Source: an uncultured Prevotellaceae bacterium
Lineage (GTDB): Bacteria; Bacteroidota; Bacteroidia; Bacteroidales; Bacteroidaceae
DNA length: 46,724 nucleotides
Reading direction: 5' to 3'
Assembly (NCBI GenBank): GCA_900321425.1
Contig: ONWA01000017.1
Location: forward strand, 1 to 46,724
In this document: positions 1-7,441 of the stretch, one piece after another
Numbering within the stretch: the first letter of the stretch is position 1
How the letters are laid out: every line of letters starts with the position of its first letter
Position numbers and translations under genes: made by a program
Notes under the pieces: generated by a model
Told to the model about the DNA's origin: nothing
Seen by the model: the letters and a program-made list of their open reading frames with translations, nothing else
Database searches by the model: none

Positions 1-133
1 GACGATGGCGCAGACCTATCTGACGCTGAAACCCGGACAGATGGGTATTTTCTTCCCACAGGACGGTCATGCTCCTTGTATCTCTGACAAGGCTGAAATT
101 AAGAAAGCTATTTTCAAGGTAAAAGTAGTTTAA
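1..133 (+). CDS. YhcH/YjgK/YiaL family protein, C-terminal fragment
   Basis: Only the last 43 codons are inside the window (reading from base 2, stop TAA at 131-133). The visible peptide has the pattern PGQMGIFFPQDGHAPCIS followed by a KAIFKVKV ending. That is the C-terminal signature of the YhcH/YjgK/YiaL (DUF386, EbgC-like) cupin-fold family, whose members are linked to sugar or sialic acid metabolism. The His in the DGHAPC segment matches a metal-binding position of the family. The upstream part and true start lie outside the window. It is codirectional with glgB, 20 bp away. The family call is from recognition of this short motif, so it is good but not certain. Confidence 0.75.
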   Translation, partial: TMAQTYLTLKPGQMGIFFPQDGHAPCISDKAEIKKAIFKVKVV

Positions 134-153
134 TCATCCAATTCTGAACAGAT

Positions 154-2253
154 ATGGCAACAAGAAAAAAAGCAACACCCAAGAAGGTGGAAGAGCAGCC
201 GAAGCATATCGGTCTGGTACAGAATGATTCCTGGCTTGAGCCGTATGAAGCTGCCATCCAAGGTCGTCATGATCATGCCCTCTGGAAAATCAGTCAGTTG
301 ACGAAGAATGGTAAGAAGACGCTCTCTGAGTTTGCAACGGGACATCTCTATTTCGGTCTTCACAAGTTGGCCAAGGGATGGGTATTCCGCGAGTGGGCTC
401 CCAATGCGACGGAAATCTATCTTGTTGGTGATTTCAACGACTGGAAGGAAAACGACAAATACAAGTGCAAGCGTATCGCCGGAGACTGGAAGGAAAACGA
501 CAAATACAAGTGCAAGCGTATCGCCGGAACTGGCAACTGGGAGCTGAAGCTCAGCGAGAAGGCTATCAAGCATGGCGACTTGTATAAGATGAAGGTGAAG
601 TGGAATGGTGGCGAAGGTGAGCGTATCCCTGCTTGGTGCCGTCGTGTGGTTCAAGACGATAACACGAAGATTTTCTCTGCCCAGGTATGGAACCCTGAGA
701 AACCTTATGTTTTCCGCAAGAAGAAGTTCAAGCCCAACAAGTCGCCGCTGCTCATCTATGAGTGCCATGTGGGAATGAGTCAGGATGCCGAGAAGGTAGG
801 CACCTATACGGAGTTCAAGGACAATGTGCTGCCACGCGTCATCAAGGACGGCTATAACTGCATTCAGGTGATGGCCATACAGGAGCATCCTTACTACGGC
901 TCGTTCGGTTACCACGTGAGCTCGTTCTTTGCTCCCTCCAGCCGTTTCGGTACACCCGACGAACTGAAGGAACTCATCGATACTGCCCACAAGAACGGCA
1001 TTGCTGTGATCATGGACATCGTTCACTCGCATGCCGTGAAGAACGAGGTAGAAGGTCTTGGCAATCTGGCAGGCGACCCCAACCAGTTCTTCTATCCAGG
1101 TGACCGTCATGAGCATCCGGCATGGGACTCCCTCTGTTTCGATTACGGCAAGGACGAGGTGATCCATTTCCTCTTGTCGAACTGTAAGTACTGGCTTGAG
1201 GAGTTCCACTTCGACGGTTTCCGTTTCGATGGTGTCACCTCGATGCTCTATTATAGTCACGGACTGGGCGAGGCCTTCGGTGGCTATGGCGATTATTTCA
1301 ATGGTCATGAGGATGATAACGCTATCTGCTACCTGACGCTGGCCAACAAACTCATCCACGAGGTAAACCCCAACGCCATCACGATTGCTGAGGAGGTGTC
1401 GGGCATGCCGGGCTTGGCTGCGAAGTTCGAGGATGGCGGCTACGGCTTCGACTACCGTATGGCGATGAATATCCCCGACTATTGGATCAAGACCATCAAG
1501 GAGGTGCGCGATGAGGATATCAATGTGTGCAGCATCTTCTGGGAAGTGAAGAACCGTCGTCCCGACGAGAAGACCATTTCTTACTGCGAGAGTCACGATC
1601 AGGCGCTGGTAGGCGACAAGACCATCATCTTCCGTCTCATTGATTCCGATATGTATTGGCATTTCGCGAAGAAGGATGTCAATGATATGGCACAGCGAGG
1701 CATCGCCCTGCACAAGATGATTCGTCTGGTGACTGCAGGTGCCATCAACGGTGGTTATCTGAACTTCATGGGTAACGAGTTCGGTCATCCCGAGTGGATC
1801 GACTTCCCGCGTGAGGGTAACGGATGGTCGTATAAGTACGCCCGTCGCCAGTGGAACCTGGTAGACAACAAAGACCTCTGCTACCATTGGCTGGGTGATT
1901 TCGACCGTAGGATGCTCGAGGTCATCAAGAGCGTGCGTAATTTCCAGGACACTCCTGTCGAGGAGATATGGCACGATGACGGCGACCAAGTGTTGTGCTT
2001 CAAGCGCGGTGACCTGGTGTTCGTCTTCAACTTCTCGCCGACTCGTTCGTATACCGACTACGGATTCCTGGTGCCCACAGGCTCCTACGACGTGGTGCTC
2101 AATACCGACGCGAAGGAGTTTGGCGGCAACGGTTTTGCTGACGACAGCCTCACTCATGTCACTAATTTCGACCCCTTGTATGTGAAAGACCATAAGGAGT
2201 GGCTGAAACTGTATATCCCTGCCCGTTCGGCAGTTGTCCTTAAGAAGAATTGA
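154..2253 (+). CDS. glgB: 1,4-alpha-glucan branching enzyme (GH13) with internal 15-residue duplication
   Basis: Forms alpha-1,6 branches in glycogen in the cytoplasm by cutting and transferring alpha-1,4 glucan chains. A CBM48-like N-terminal domain (about residues 65-190) precedes a GH13 TIM barrel. Catalytic residues are visible: nucleophile Asp359 in FRFDGV, acid/base Glu413 in IAEEVSG and Asp482 in ESHDQA, and a C-terminal beta domain closes the protein. The motif set resembles the eukaryote-like branching enzymes common in Bacteroidota. Residues 96-110 are repeated exactly as 111-125 because of a 45-bp tandem DNA duplication in the carbohydrate-binding domain; homologues as I remember them carry this stretch once. 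The frame stays open, so a full-length 699-residue protein is predicted, but folding of the CBM48 loop may be affected. The next gene starts 1 bp after the stop. Confidence 0.95.
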   Translation: MATRKKATPKKVEEQPKHIGLVQNDSWLEPYEAAIQGRHDHALWKISQLTKNGKKTLSEFATGHLYFGLHKLAKGWVFREWAPNATEIYLVGDFNDWKENDKYKCKRIAGDWKENDKYKCKRIAGTGNWELKLSEKAIKHGDLYKMKVKWNGGEGERIPAWCRRVVQDDNTKIFSAQVWNPEKPYVFRKKKFKPNKSPLLIYECHVGMSQDAEKVGTYTEFKDNVLPRVIKDGYNCIQVMAIQEHPYYGSFGYHVSSFFAPSSRFGTPDELKELIDTAHKNGIAVIMDIVHSHAVKNEVEGLGNLAGDPNQFFYPGDRHEHPAWDSLCFDYGKDEVIHFLLSNCKYWLEEFHFDGFRFDGVTSMLYYSHGLGEAFGGYGDYFNGHEDDNAICYLTLANKLIHEVNPNAITIAEEVSGMPGLAAKFEDGGYGFDYRMAMNIPDYWIKTIKEVRDEDINVCSIFWEVKNRRPDEKTISYCESHDQALVGDKTIIFRLIDSDMYWHFAKKDVNDMAQRGIALHKMIRLVTAGAINGGYLNFMGNEFGHPEWIDFPREGNGWSYKYARRQWNLVDNKDLCYHWLGDFDRRMLEVIKSVRNFQDTPVEEIWHDDGDQVLCFKRGDLVFVFNFSPTRSYTDYGFLVPTGSYDVVLNTDAKEFGGNGFADDSLTHVTNFDPLYVKDHKEWLKLYIPARSAVVLKKN
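439..528 (+). repeat. 45-bp perfect tandem duplication inside glgB
   Basis: Bases 439-483 and 484-528 are identical over 45 bp, head to tail, starting GACTGGAAGG and ending ATCGCCGGA. The duplication is in frame (15 codons) and adds residues DWKENDKYKCKRIAG a second time. No divergence between copies is visible. This suggests a very recent slippage or duplication event, or an assembly error. Confidence 0.97.
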
Positions 2254-2254
2254 T

Positions 2255-3337
2255 ATGACACTCCATTCGACTACCAAAAGCACCACCGCCATTTCTGCGG
2301 TGTGTGCTTTTGTTTTCTGCTTGTTTTCATTTGCCTACCTGTACGTCTATCAGGCAGACATCCTCTCGTATATTGGTTATCAGCTGACCCGCGAGTATTA
2401 CAACGATCTCGTCGAAGCACTGGTGTACACCGGTCTGCTGCAACTCCTGCAGTATAGGATAGCCCAACGTTTCCCGTTTGGTATTCGTTTCCACGCGCTG
2501 ACCTATGTCCCCTCGATGCTCATCCTCTTTCTGCTCACCGAGGCGTGGCTGTGGGGTGGGTGGCTGTTCCCGTTGGCTGTTGCCGTCGTAGTGATGGGAT
2601 TATGGTTGGGTGGCTACTATTTGCAGCGCGATTTCATATCGGTGAAGGAGCGGATGGCTTTCTTCCTGCTGTCGCGGTCGATGTGGGTGAATCTGCTCGT
2701 CCTCACGCTCATGATGATTGTCGTGGCAACGGCAGGCACCGACAATGCTGTGCTCCACTATCGTCTGAAAGCTGAGGCCGCCTTGTTGCGTGGAGATACC
2801 GGAGAGGCACTGGAAGCGGGGAAGAAATCGATGGATACCGATGCGAGTCTGACGATGCTTCGGGCCTATGCGCTGGCTAAGGAAGGCCGACTGGGCGATG
2901 CGCTCTTTACCTATGCCGTGACGGGAACGGGTAAGGACCTGTTGCCTTCAGCCGATGCCCGTCTGTTGATGCTTCCTCAGCAGGAGATTTCCCGTTTCGT
3001 GAAGACCCATCGCCGGGCGGCAGCCGACTATCGACTGTGCGGCTGTTTGATGGACGGCCGTCTGGATGACTTCGCCCGAATGCTGCCCGCCGTCTATTCA
3101 GCGAGCGACTCCCTGCCGCTGCATTACCGTGAGGCGCTGACGCTCTACACCCATCTGCGTTCCCATCCCAGTATGGTGTATCATCATGCCGTGATGGACG
3201 AGGATTATGATAATATGAAACAGCTGGAGCGTAATTGCCATTCCGCTACCGAGCGTCATCTGAAAGTGATGGAGCAGTATGGTAACACTTACTGGTATTA
3301 TTATAACTATGTGTGGCGCTCCAGGAAGAGCGAGTGA
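2255..3337 (+). CDS. DUF6057-like integral membrane protein with TPR-like C-terminal half
   Basis: Function unknown. The N-terminal part has about four hydrophobic stretches (a helix near residues 10-32, a cluster about 65-105 and one about 135-160). These are followed by a soluble, Ala/Leu-rich helical region with TPR-like pattern (KAEAALLRGDTGEALEAGKK). The end contains LPLHYREALTLY and YGNTYWYYY, which I associate with the Bacteroidota DUF6057 family. The chosen ATG at 2255 is 1 bp past the glgB stop, with AAGAAG upstream; an in-frame TTG at 2234 would overlap glgB and is less likely. Its 3' end overlaps the convergent ABC ATPase gene by 31 bp. Probably cotranscribed with glgB. Confidence 0.7.
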   Translation: MTLHSTTKSTTAISAVCAFVFCLFSFAYLYVYQADILSYIGYQLTREYYNDLVEALVYTGLLQLLQYRIAQRFPFGIRFHALTYVPSMLILFLLTEAWLWGGWLFPLAVAVVVMGLWLGGYYLQRDFISVKERMAFFLLSRSMWVNLLVLTLMMIVVATAGTDNAVLHYRLKAEAALLRGDTGEALEAGKKSMDTDASLTMLRAYALAKEGRLGDALFTYAVTGTGKDLLPSADARLLMLPQQEISRFVKTHRRAAADYRLCGCLMDGRLDDFARMLPAVYSASDSLPLHYREALTLYTHLRSHPSMVYHHAVMDEDYDNMKQLERNCHSATERHLKVMEQYGNTYWYYYNYVWRSRKSE

Positions 3338-4794
3338 GTGATGCAGCGGGGCAGTTCCTCCTGATAGTGCGTCACCATAATCAGCGTCTTGTTCCTGCGC
3401 TGGCAGAAGGTTTCTATCACGTCCTTCACCAGTCGGCGGTTGCGGTTGTCGAGTCCGTGTAGCGGCTCGTCGAGAATCAGCAGCTCAGGGTCTTTCACGA
3501 AGGCCCGTGCGATGAGTACCAGTCGCTGCTCGCCACTCGACAGTTTCAGGAACGGACGGTCGTACATCCCTTTCAGTCCGAAGATGTCCATCCACCGGCG
3601 GCACACCTCATACTCTTGTGGTTCGGGTTTGACATAGAGTCCCACCGAGTCCTTCAGTCCCGATGCCACGATACGGATGGCAGGCAGGTCTTTCTGATAG
3701 GCCCGATGCATCTCGGGCGACACATAGCCGATATGTTTCTTGATGTCCCAGATACTCTCGCCGCTCCCTCGCTGGAATCCGAACAGGGCGATGTCGCAGG
3801 CATAGCTCTGCGGATTGTCGGCACAGATGAGTGAGAGCAGCGTCGACTTTCCGCTGCCGTTCTGTCCGCTCAGCGCCCACCGCTCGCCGTTCTTCACCGT
3901 CCAGTTCAGATCTTTGATGATGGTGCGCTTGCCGTAGCGTATCGTCACCTCATTCATCCTGATCACCTCATCGGCGTGATAGTCTTGGTCGGAGTCGGGC
4001 AGCGACAGGATGGCCTGTTCGTCGTCCTCGCTCAGCACGCGCTGGGGGAAGGGAGCCCGATGGGCCAGATAGTCGTCGCGTGTCATCTTGGGCCTCACGA
4101 CGCCGTCGTTCAGCTCCACGATATGGGTGATGAACGGTGGGATGTCGTCGCTCTTCGAGAGGACGAGCATCAGTTGCAGGGCGCGCTCCTTCGACAGCGT
4201 GTCCAACAGCGTGCTCAGCTGGTCGCGCGTACCGGCATCGAGTCCGATGAACGGGTTGTCCATGATGAGGATTCGCGGTTCGCAGAACAGCGTGCTCACG
4301 AGTTTGAACTTCCTCAGCTCACCGCTGGAGAGCAGGATGATGTACTTATCCAGCAGGTGTTCCATCGCGAAGAGCTGATAGAGGTGTCGCTGGTATTCGC
4401 GCCGCTCGGGTGTGTCGTTGCCCGCCCACATGAACGCCTCCTCCAGTTTCGCCTCTACGGTAGGCGTCTCGGCGTCTATCTCCATCTGGTTCCACCGCTG
4501 TTGCAGGAAGTAGGTGCGGTCGTTGTCGCCGCCGTAGGTATCACGGAAGGCGATATACTTGATATTGTCGCTCACCAGCGTCTTCTCGCTGGGTGCGAAG
4601 TGGTATTCGATGGTTTGCGGAAGCACCGGATGCTTGCCTGTCAGCATATCGACAAACATCGTCTTGCCGCTGCCGTTGGGTCCTACGATGGCGATATGCT
4701 CGCCTGGCTCCAACGTGAAGTCTACGGGCTGCGCCATCGCCCATTCGGGATTCTTCGTTACTCCTTTCGTGAGTCTGATAACGGGTTCTTGCAT
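3307..4794 (-). CDS. Twin ABC-ATPase protein, ModF-like
   Basis: A 495-residue soluble protein with two ABC nucleotide-binding domains and no membrane segment. NBD1 has Walker A GPNGSGKT (about 38-45), signature LSSGE (155-159) and Walker B ending in MDNP, so Asn stands where the catalytic Glu is normally found. NBD2 is canonical: GQNGSGKST (about 309), LSSGEQR (418), LILDEP (about 437-442) and H-loop VTHY (475). Length and layout match ModF/PhrA-like proteins, historically tied to molybdate transport, but no permease or molybdate gene is nearby, so the substrate is unknown. Start ATG at 4794 was chosen because upstream codons run through ruvC in another frame. It lies 7 bp downstream of ruvC, probably in the same transcript. 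Confidence 0.8.
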   Translation of the reverse strand: MQEPVIRLTKGVTKNPEWAMAQPVDFTLEPGEHIAIVGPNGSGKTMFVDMLTGKHPVLPQTIEYHFAPSEKTLVSDNIKYIAFRDTYGGDNDRTYFLQQRWNQMEIDAETPTVEAKLEEAFMWAGNDTPERREYQRHLYQLFAMEHLLDKYIILLSSGELRKFKLVSTLFCEPRILIMDNPFIGLDAGTRDQLSTLLDTLSKERALQLMLVLSKSDDIPPFITHIVELNDGVVRPKMTRDDYLAHRAPFPQRVLSEDDEQAILSLPDSDQDYHADEVIRMNEVTIRYGKRTIIKDLNWTVKNGERWALSGQNGSGKSTLLSLICADNPQSYACDIALFGFQRGSGESIWDIKKHIGYVSPEMHRAYQKDLPAIRIVASGLKDSVGLYVKPEPQEYEVCRRWMDIFGLKGMYDRPFLKLSSGEQRLVLIARAFVKDPELLILDEPLHGLDNRNRRLVKDVIETFCQRRNKTLIMVTHYQEELPRCITHSLFLERHT

Positions 4795-4801
4795 AACGGG
4801 G

Positions 4802-5362
4802 TTACTTTCTGATTTTCGACTGGTTCTTATTGACGAAGTCCTTCCATCCGCGATAGTGGGCCTCGCTCTCGGGGCGTCCCATCTGCATGAAGTGGCAGTA
4901 GGCAGCACCCAGGGCATCGCTGGCATCCATGAACTTTCCCATCTCCTCGGGGTCGATATGCAGCATTCGTTGCAGCATACCCGCCACCTGTTCCTTCGCT
5001 GCCGACCCGTTGCCGGTGATGGCCATCTTGATTTTCATCGGTGCGTATTCGTGGATAGGTACGCCGTGCTTGATGGCGGCGGCGATGGCTACACCCTGCG
5101 CCCGTCCCAGTTTGAGCATCGACTGCACGTTCTTTCCGAAGAAGGGTGCTTCGATGGCCATCTCGTCGGGCAGGTATGCATCGATGATGCCGGTCACGCG
5201 TTCGAAGATATGTCCCAGTTTCAGGTAGGCATCCTCGAACTTCCTGAGGTCGATGATGCCCATGCTCACCATCTCGGCCTTGGTGCCCACGACGCGCAGC
5301 ACACCGTAGCCCATGATGTTGGTGCCCGGGTCGATGCCTAATATGATTTTCTCCGTCTTCAT
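4802..5362 (-). CDS. ruvC: Crossover junction endodeoxyribonuclease RuvC
   Basis: Resolves Holliday junctions with RuvAB during recombinational repair in the cytoplasm. The 186-residue protein has the four acidic catalytic residues of the RNase H-like fold: Asp11 in GIDPGTN, Glu71 in [10 protein letters not shown], and Asp146 and Asp149 in [14 protein letters not shown]. Length is normal for the family, with a slightly long tail. The start is unambiguous because a strong promoter (-7 box TACCTTTG at 5368-5375) lies only 5 bp before the ATG. The mRNA is therefore predicted to be leaderless or nearly so. That promoter overlaps the last codons of the upstream phosphoesterase gene and is one of three copies of the same cassette in this region. 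Confidence 0.97.
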   Translation of the reverse strand: MKTEKIILGIDPGTNIMGYGVLRVVGTKAEMVSMGIIDLRKFEDAYLKLGHIFERVTGIIDAYLPDEMAIEAPFFGKNVQSMLKLGRAQGVAIAAAIKHGVPIHEYAPMKIKMAITGNGSAAKEQVAGMLQRMLHIDPEEMGKFMDASDALGAAYCHFMQMGRPESEAHYRGWKDFVNKNQSKIRK

Positions 5363-5365
5363 GCT

Positions 5366-5402
5366 TGCAAAGGTACGCTAATCTGCCGACATACGCAAAT
5401 TT
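5366..5402 (-). promoter_or_regulatory. Promoter cassette copy 1 (ruvC promoter)
   Basis: On the minus strand: TTTG at 5399-5396, a 20-bp spacer containing TGTCGGCAGATTAGCG, then TACCTTTG at 5375-5368. This fits the Bacteroidota -33/-7 consensus. The 37 bp match cassette copy 2 (6494-6530) at 36 of 37 positions. The last codons of the phosphoesterase, encoding NLRMSAD and the TAG stop, lie inside the cassette. Confidence 0.85.
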
Positions 5403-6466
5403 AGCACCACATATTCCGACTGGGTGCCGATGCGGTACTTGCCGCCCCAGATGCCCAGACCGCTGCTGATGTAGTAGCGCGTGCTGCCTCGCCGGTGCTC
5501 GCCCCAGTCGCATTCGTAGATATAGTGGGTGCCCAGGGAGATGGGCCATATCTGTCCCTCGTGGGTGTGACCGCTCAGCTGGAAGTCGATGCCCGCCTTC
5601 TCTGCCTGTTCCAGATGGTAGGGCTGGTGGTCGAGTAGGATTGTGAACTTCGACTTGTCGGTCTGTTGCATCAGCTTGCCCAGTGCCTTGCGATGGCTGT
5701 TGGTGCGGTCGTCGCGACCGATGATGCACAGCGCTCCCTCCGCAGCACAGCTGTCCTGCAGCAGTCGGATGCCTGCCTCCTGATAGAAACGGCGGGCCTT
5801 CGGCTCACGGGCATAGTACTCGTGATTGCCCAGACAGGCATAGACGGGAGCCTGCAACCGACGGAACTCGGCTGCCATATCCTCGTCCATCAGCGGTCGC
5901 ACGCTGATATCGATGATGTCGCCGGCTATCAGGATCAGGTCGGGATGTTCGGCATTGATCATATCCACCCACTGCGCCAGCGTCGTGCGAGTGTTGTGAT
6001 AGCCCAGGTGCAGGTCGCTGGCCATCACGATCGTATAGTCCTTGTCGAGCGGTTTCGTCGACGTCATCTCCAGCGGCACTCTCACCTTGTGGTGGTAATG
6101 GATATTGCCACAGAGGAACACGACGAACAGTGTGCCGCCGATTGCTACCGACGTGACGGCATTGGCGTGGAGCCAGCTGTGAGGCACGAGGTGTACGAGC
6201 CGTCCGATGTCGAGTACGACGAAGATAATGATCAGATAGAGGACCACCAGGATAGCGGTGGTGCCCACCTCGTAGAGTATTCGGGCCAGGGGCAGCGGCA
6301 GTCGGTCGAGCGTGCCGCTCATGTCGAGGAACAGCGTTAGGAAACACGCGATACCGATGCCGATCACGACGCTCTTCCACACGCCAGTCAGTGGCAGCAG
6401 CATCCACAGATGCCACCCCACGAACGCCAGTCCCAACAGGGGAATCAACAGGAAAACGAGAAACAT
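5378..6466 (-). CDS. Membrane-anchored calcineurin-like metallophosphoesterase
   Basis: A 362-residue protein with about four N-terminal hydrophobic helices (roughly 2-22, 31-48, 68-88, 104-121), then a calcineurin-type phosphoesterase domain. Metal-binding motifs are present in order: SDLHLG (Asp151, His153), AGDIID (Asp183), GNHEYY (Asn214, His215), LLDHQP, and GHTHEG near the C-terminus. This layout resembles YkuE/YaeI-type phosphoesterases, which act at the membrane (lipid-linked or phosphodiester substrates); the actual substrate cannot be told. The gene has its own promoter cassette (6494-6530), and its final codons lie inside a second copy that serves ruvC, so it is flanked by 37-bp direct repeats. 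Confidence 0.87.
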   Translation of the reverse strand: MFLVFLLIPLLGLAFVGWHLWMLLPLTGVWKSVVIGIGIACFLTLFLDMSGTLDRLPLPLARILYEVGTTAILVVLYLIIIFVVLDIGRLVHLVPHSWLHANAVTSVAIGGTLFVVFLCGNIHYHHKVRVPLEMTSTKPLDKDYTIVMASDLHLGYHNTRTTLAQWVDMINAEHPDLILIAGDIIDISVRPLMDEDMAAEFRRLQAPVYACLGNHEYYAREPKARRFYQEAGIRLLQDSCAAEGALCIIGRDDRTNSHRKALGKLMQQTDKSKFTILLDHQPYHLEQAEKAGIDFQLSGHTHEGQIWPISLGTHYIYECDWGEHRRGSTRYYISSGLGIWGGKYRIGTQSEYVVLNLRMSAD

Positions 6467-6483
6467 TTGCTTGGTAATTTTAA

Positions 6484-6530
6484 TTCTTTGGGCTGCAAAG
6501 TTACGCTAATCTGCCGACATACGCAAATTT
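6484..6530 (-). promoter_or_regulatory. Promoter cassette copy 2 (phosphoesterase promoter)
   Basis: Minus strand: TTTG at 6527-6524, 20-bp spacer containing TGTCGGCAGATTAGCG, TAACTTTG at 6503-6496, then GCAGCCCAAAGAA as the start of the leader. It is 45/47 identical to cassette copy 3 before engB (8697-8743) and 36/37 identical over the core to copy 1. The leader to the phosphoesterase ATG is about 25-30 nt. Confidence 0.88.
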
Positions 6531-6560
6531 TTTAGAGGTAAGAGGTGAGAGGTAAGAAGA

Positions 6561-6592
6561 AAGGAGCACCCCGAGGTGAGGGGGTGCTCCTT
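6561..6592 (-). terminator. Rho-independent terminator after the HU-like gene
   Basis: Perfect 12-bp stem AAGGAGCACCCC (6561-6572) with GGGGTGCTCCTT (6581-6592) and an 8-nt loop. On the minus strand it is followed by the T-rich TTCTTCTTACC. It lies between the HU-like gene and the phosphoesterase promoter. Confidence 0.8.
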
Positions 6593-6599
6593 GTTCTCA

Positions 6600-6662
6600 T
6601 CTAGCTCATCTAGCTTTTCTAGGATTTCTAGCTTTTCTAGGATTTCTAGCTCTTCTAAGAGA
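6600..6662. repeat. 9-bp minisatellite at the 3' end of the HU-like gene
   Basis: Seven consecutive 9-bp units of the form TCTAGnnnT (variants TCTAGCTCA, TCTAGCTTT, TCTAGGATT, TCTAGCTCT and a diverged TCTAAGAGA). The first copies form an 18-bp alternating higher-order pattern. The array overlaps the stop codon of the HU-like gene. On the minus strand one alternative frame reads as repeated Glu-Ile-Leu-Glu-Lys-Leu. Confidence 0.9.
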
Positions 6663-7296
6663 TTACTCCGCTGTCGTCGTCATCGCCGCCGCCGTTATCG
6701 CCGCCGCTCGTTCCGGGGTTCTCCGGAGTTTCCGGAGTGGTCGGTGTGGTTGGCGTAGTGCCGCCGTTCTCCGCATCTGCCCCAGGCTGACGAACCACCT
6801 TAGCCCTTTCGATAACCTCATTGCGGCTGACAGGACTACCGACCGCCAAGAGCAATTCGGTGAACTTGGGCTCGCACTCGGCCTTTGCCCTGAGCGTCAC
6901 ACCAGCCTTATCCACCAGTTTGCCGGCGTTCTCAACCGTCAGTTCGGTCACTTTCGGGTCGAGCTCCTTGGCACGCGCCAGATTGATGTTGCCGCCCTTC
7001 ACGTGGATGTCGGGATGGATGCGCAGAGCCACGTCATTGCCGTTTCTCAACTGTACGGCGAAACCCATCGCCATCAGGTTAGCCGTCGCCTTGCAGAAGT
7101 TCTCCAGTACGGCCTTGGCCACTTGCTCGGGAATCAGCGGATTCTCGTGCGAGATCTCACGTGCGAGCGCCGTCTCGTCGCACGTCTTCACGTCCTCGTT
7201 GGCAGTGATGGTCTTCTGGTCGACGCCGAAGGCCTCAATGCCATTGTTCAAACTTACCTTATATTCTATCATTTCACTGTGCGATTTCCTATACAT
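6655..7296 (-). CDS. HU-family-like DNA-binding protein with low-complexity acidic tail
   Basis: 213 residues as called. The first 120 or so (MIEYKVSLNN..., then GFAVQLRNGNDVALRIHP) resemble the Bacteroidota HU-like DNA-binding domain family (HU-DNA_bdg type) rather than classic 90-residue HU. The middle contains further beta-rich sequence up to VIERAKVVRQ. The tail (about 172-213) is low complexity: PTTPTTPETPENPG then GGDNGGGDDDDSG. An internal Met at 7272 is an equally plausible start, because neither has a clear ribosome site. It sits in a repeat-rich segment between an LRR surface protein and a terminator. Role unknown; such genes are often multicopy and are not the main nucleoid HU. Confidence 0.72.
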   Translation of the reverse strand: MYRKSHSEMIEYKVSLNNGIEAFGVDQKTITANEDVKTCDETALAREISHENPLIPEQVAKAVLENFCKATANLMAMGFAVQLRNGNDVALRIHPDIHVKGGNINLARAKELDPKVTELTVENAGKLVDKAGVTLRAKAECEPKFTELLLAVGSPVSRNEVIERAKVVRQPGADAENGGTTPTTPTTPETPENPGTSGGDNGGGDDDDSGVIS

Positions 7297-7332
7297 CGCG
7301 AGGTTCTAAAAAAGGTGCTTTTTGATGCTTCC

Positions 7333-7427
7333 AAACCCCTACCTGGTTTTTGTTGGTGATAAAAACGAGGTTTTTGTTGCCTATAAAAACGAGGTTTTTG
7401 TTGGGTATAAAAACGAGGTAGGGGTTT
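7333..7427. repeat. Three 24-bp tandem repeats nested in a 12-bp inverted repeat
   Basis: Outer arms AAACCCCTACCT (7333-7344) and AGGTAGGGGTTT (7416-7427) are perfectly complementary. Between them lie three head-to-tail 24-bp units (7345-7368, 7369-7392, 7393-7416), each GGTTTTTGTTG, three variable bases, then ATAAAAACGA. Only the three central bases differ between units. Each unit can form its own GTTTTT/AAAAAC hairpin. The structure is downstream of the LRR gene and upstream of the HU-like gene (both minus strand). It may work as a complex terminator or mRNA 3' structure. Confidence 0.9.
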
Positions 7428-7441
7428 TAGGGGGTTATTTC

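Noticed and set aside
130-2292. Very long open frame antisense to glgB (720 codons)
   Set aside because: It is a shadow of the codon pattern of glgB. glgB has full GH13 motifs, while the antisense product shows no domain, and the frame exists because of codon bias.
3307-3337. Possible frameshift at the 3' ends of the convergent DUF6057-like and ATPase genes
   Set aside because: Both frames end normally; the 31-bp convergent overlap is like others in the window (15-49 bp).
4559-5341. Plus-strand frame overlapping ruvC and the ATPase gene
   Set aside because: Both minus-strand genes have complete catalytic motifs; the opposite frame has none.
7345-7416. Possible CRISPR array from three 24-bp repeats
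   Set aside because: Units abut without unique spacers and no cas gene is near; three-base variation in the centre is not a spacer.
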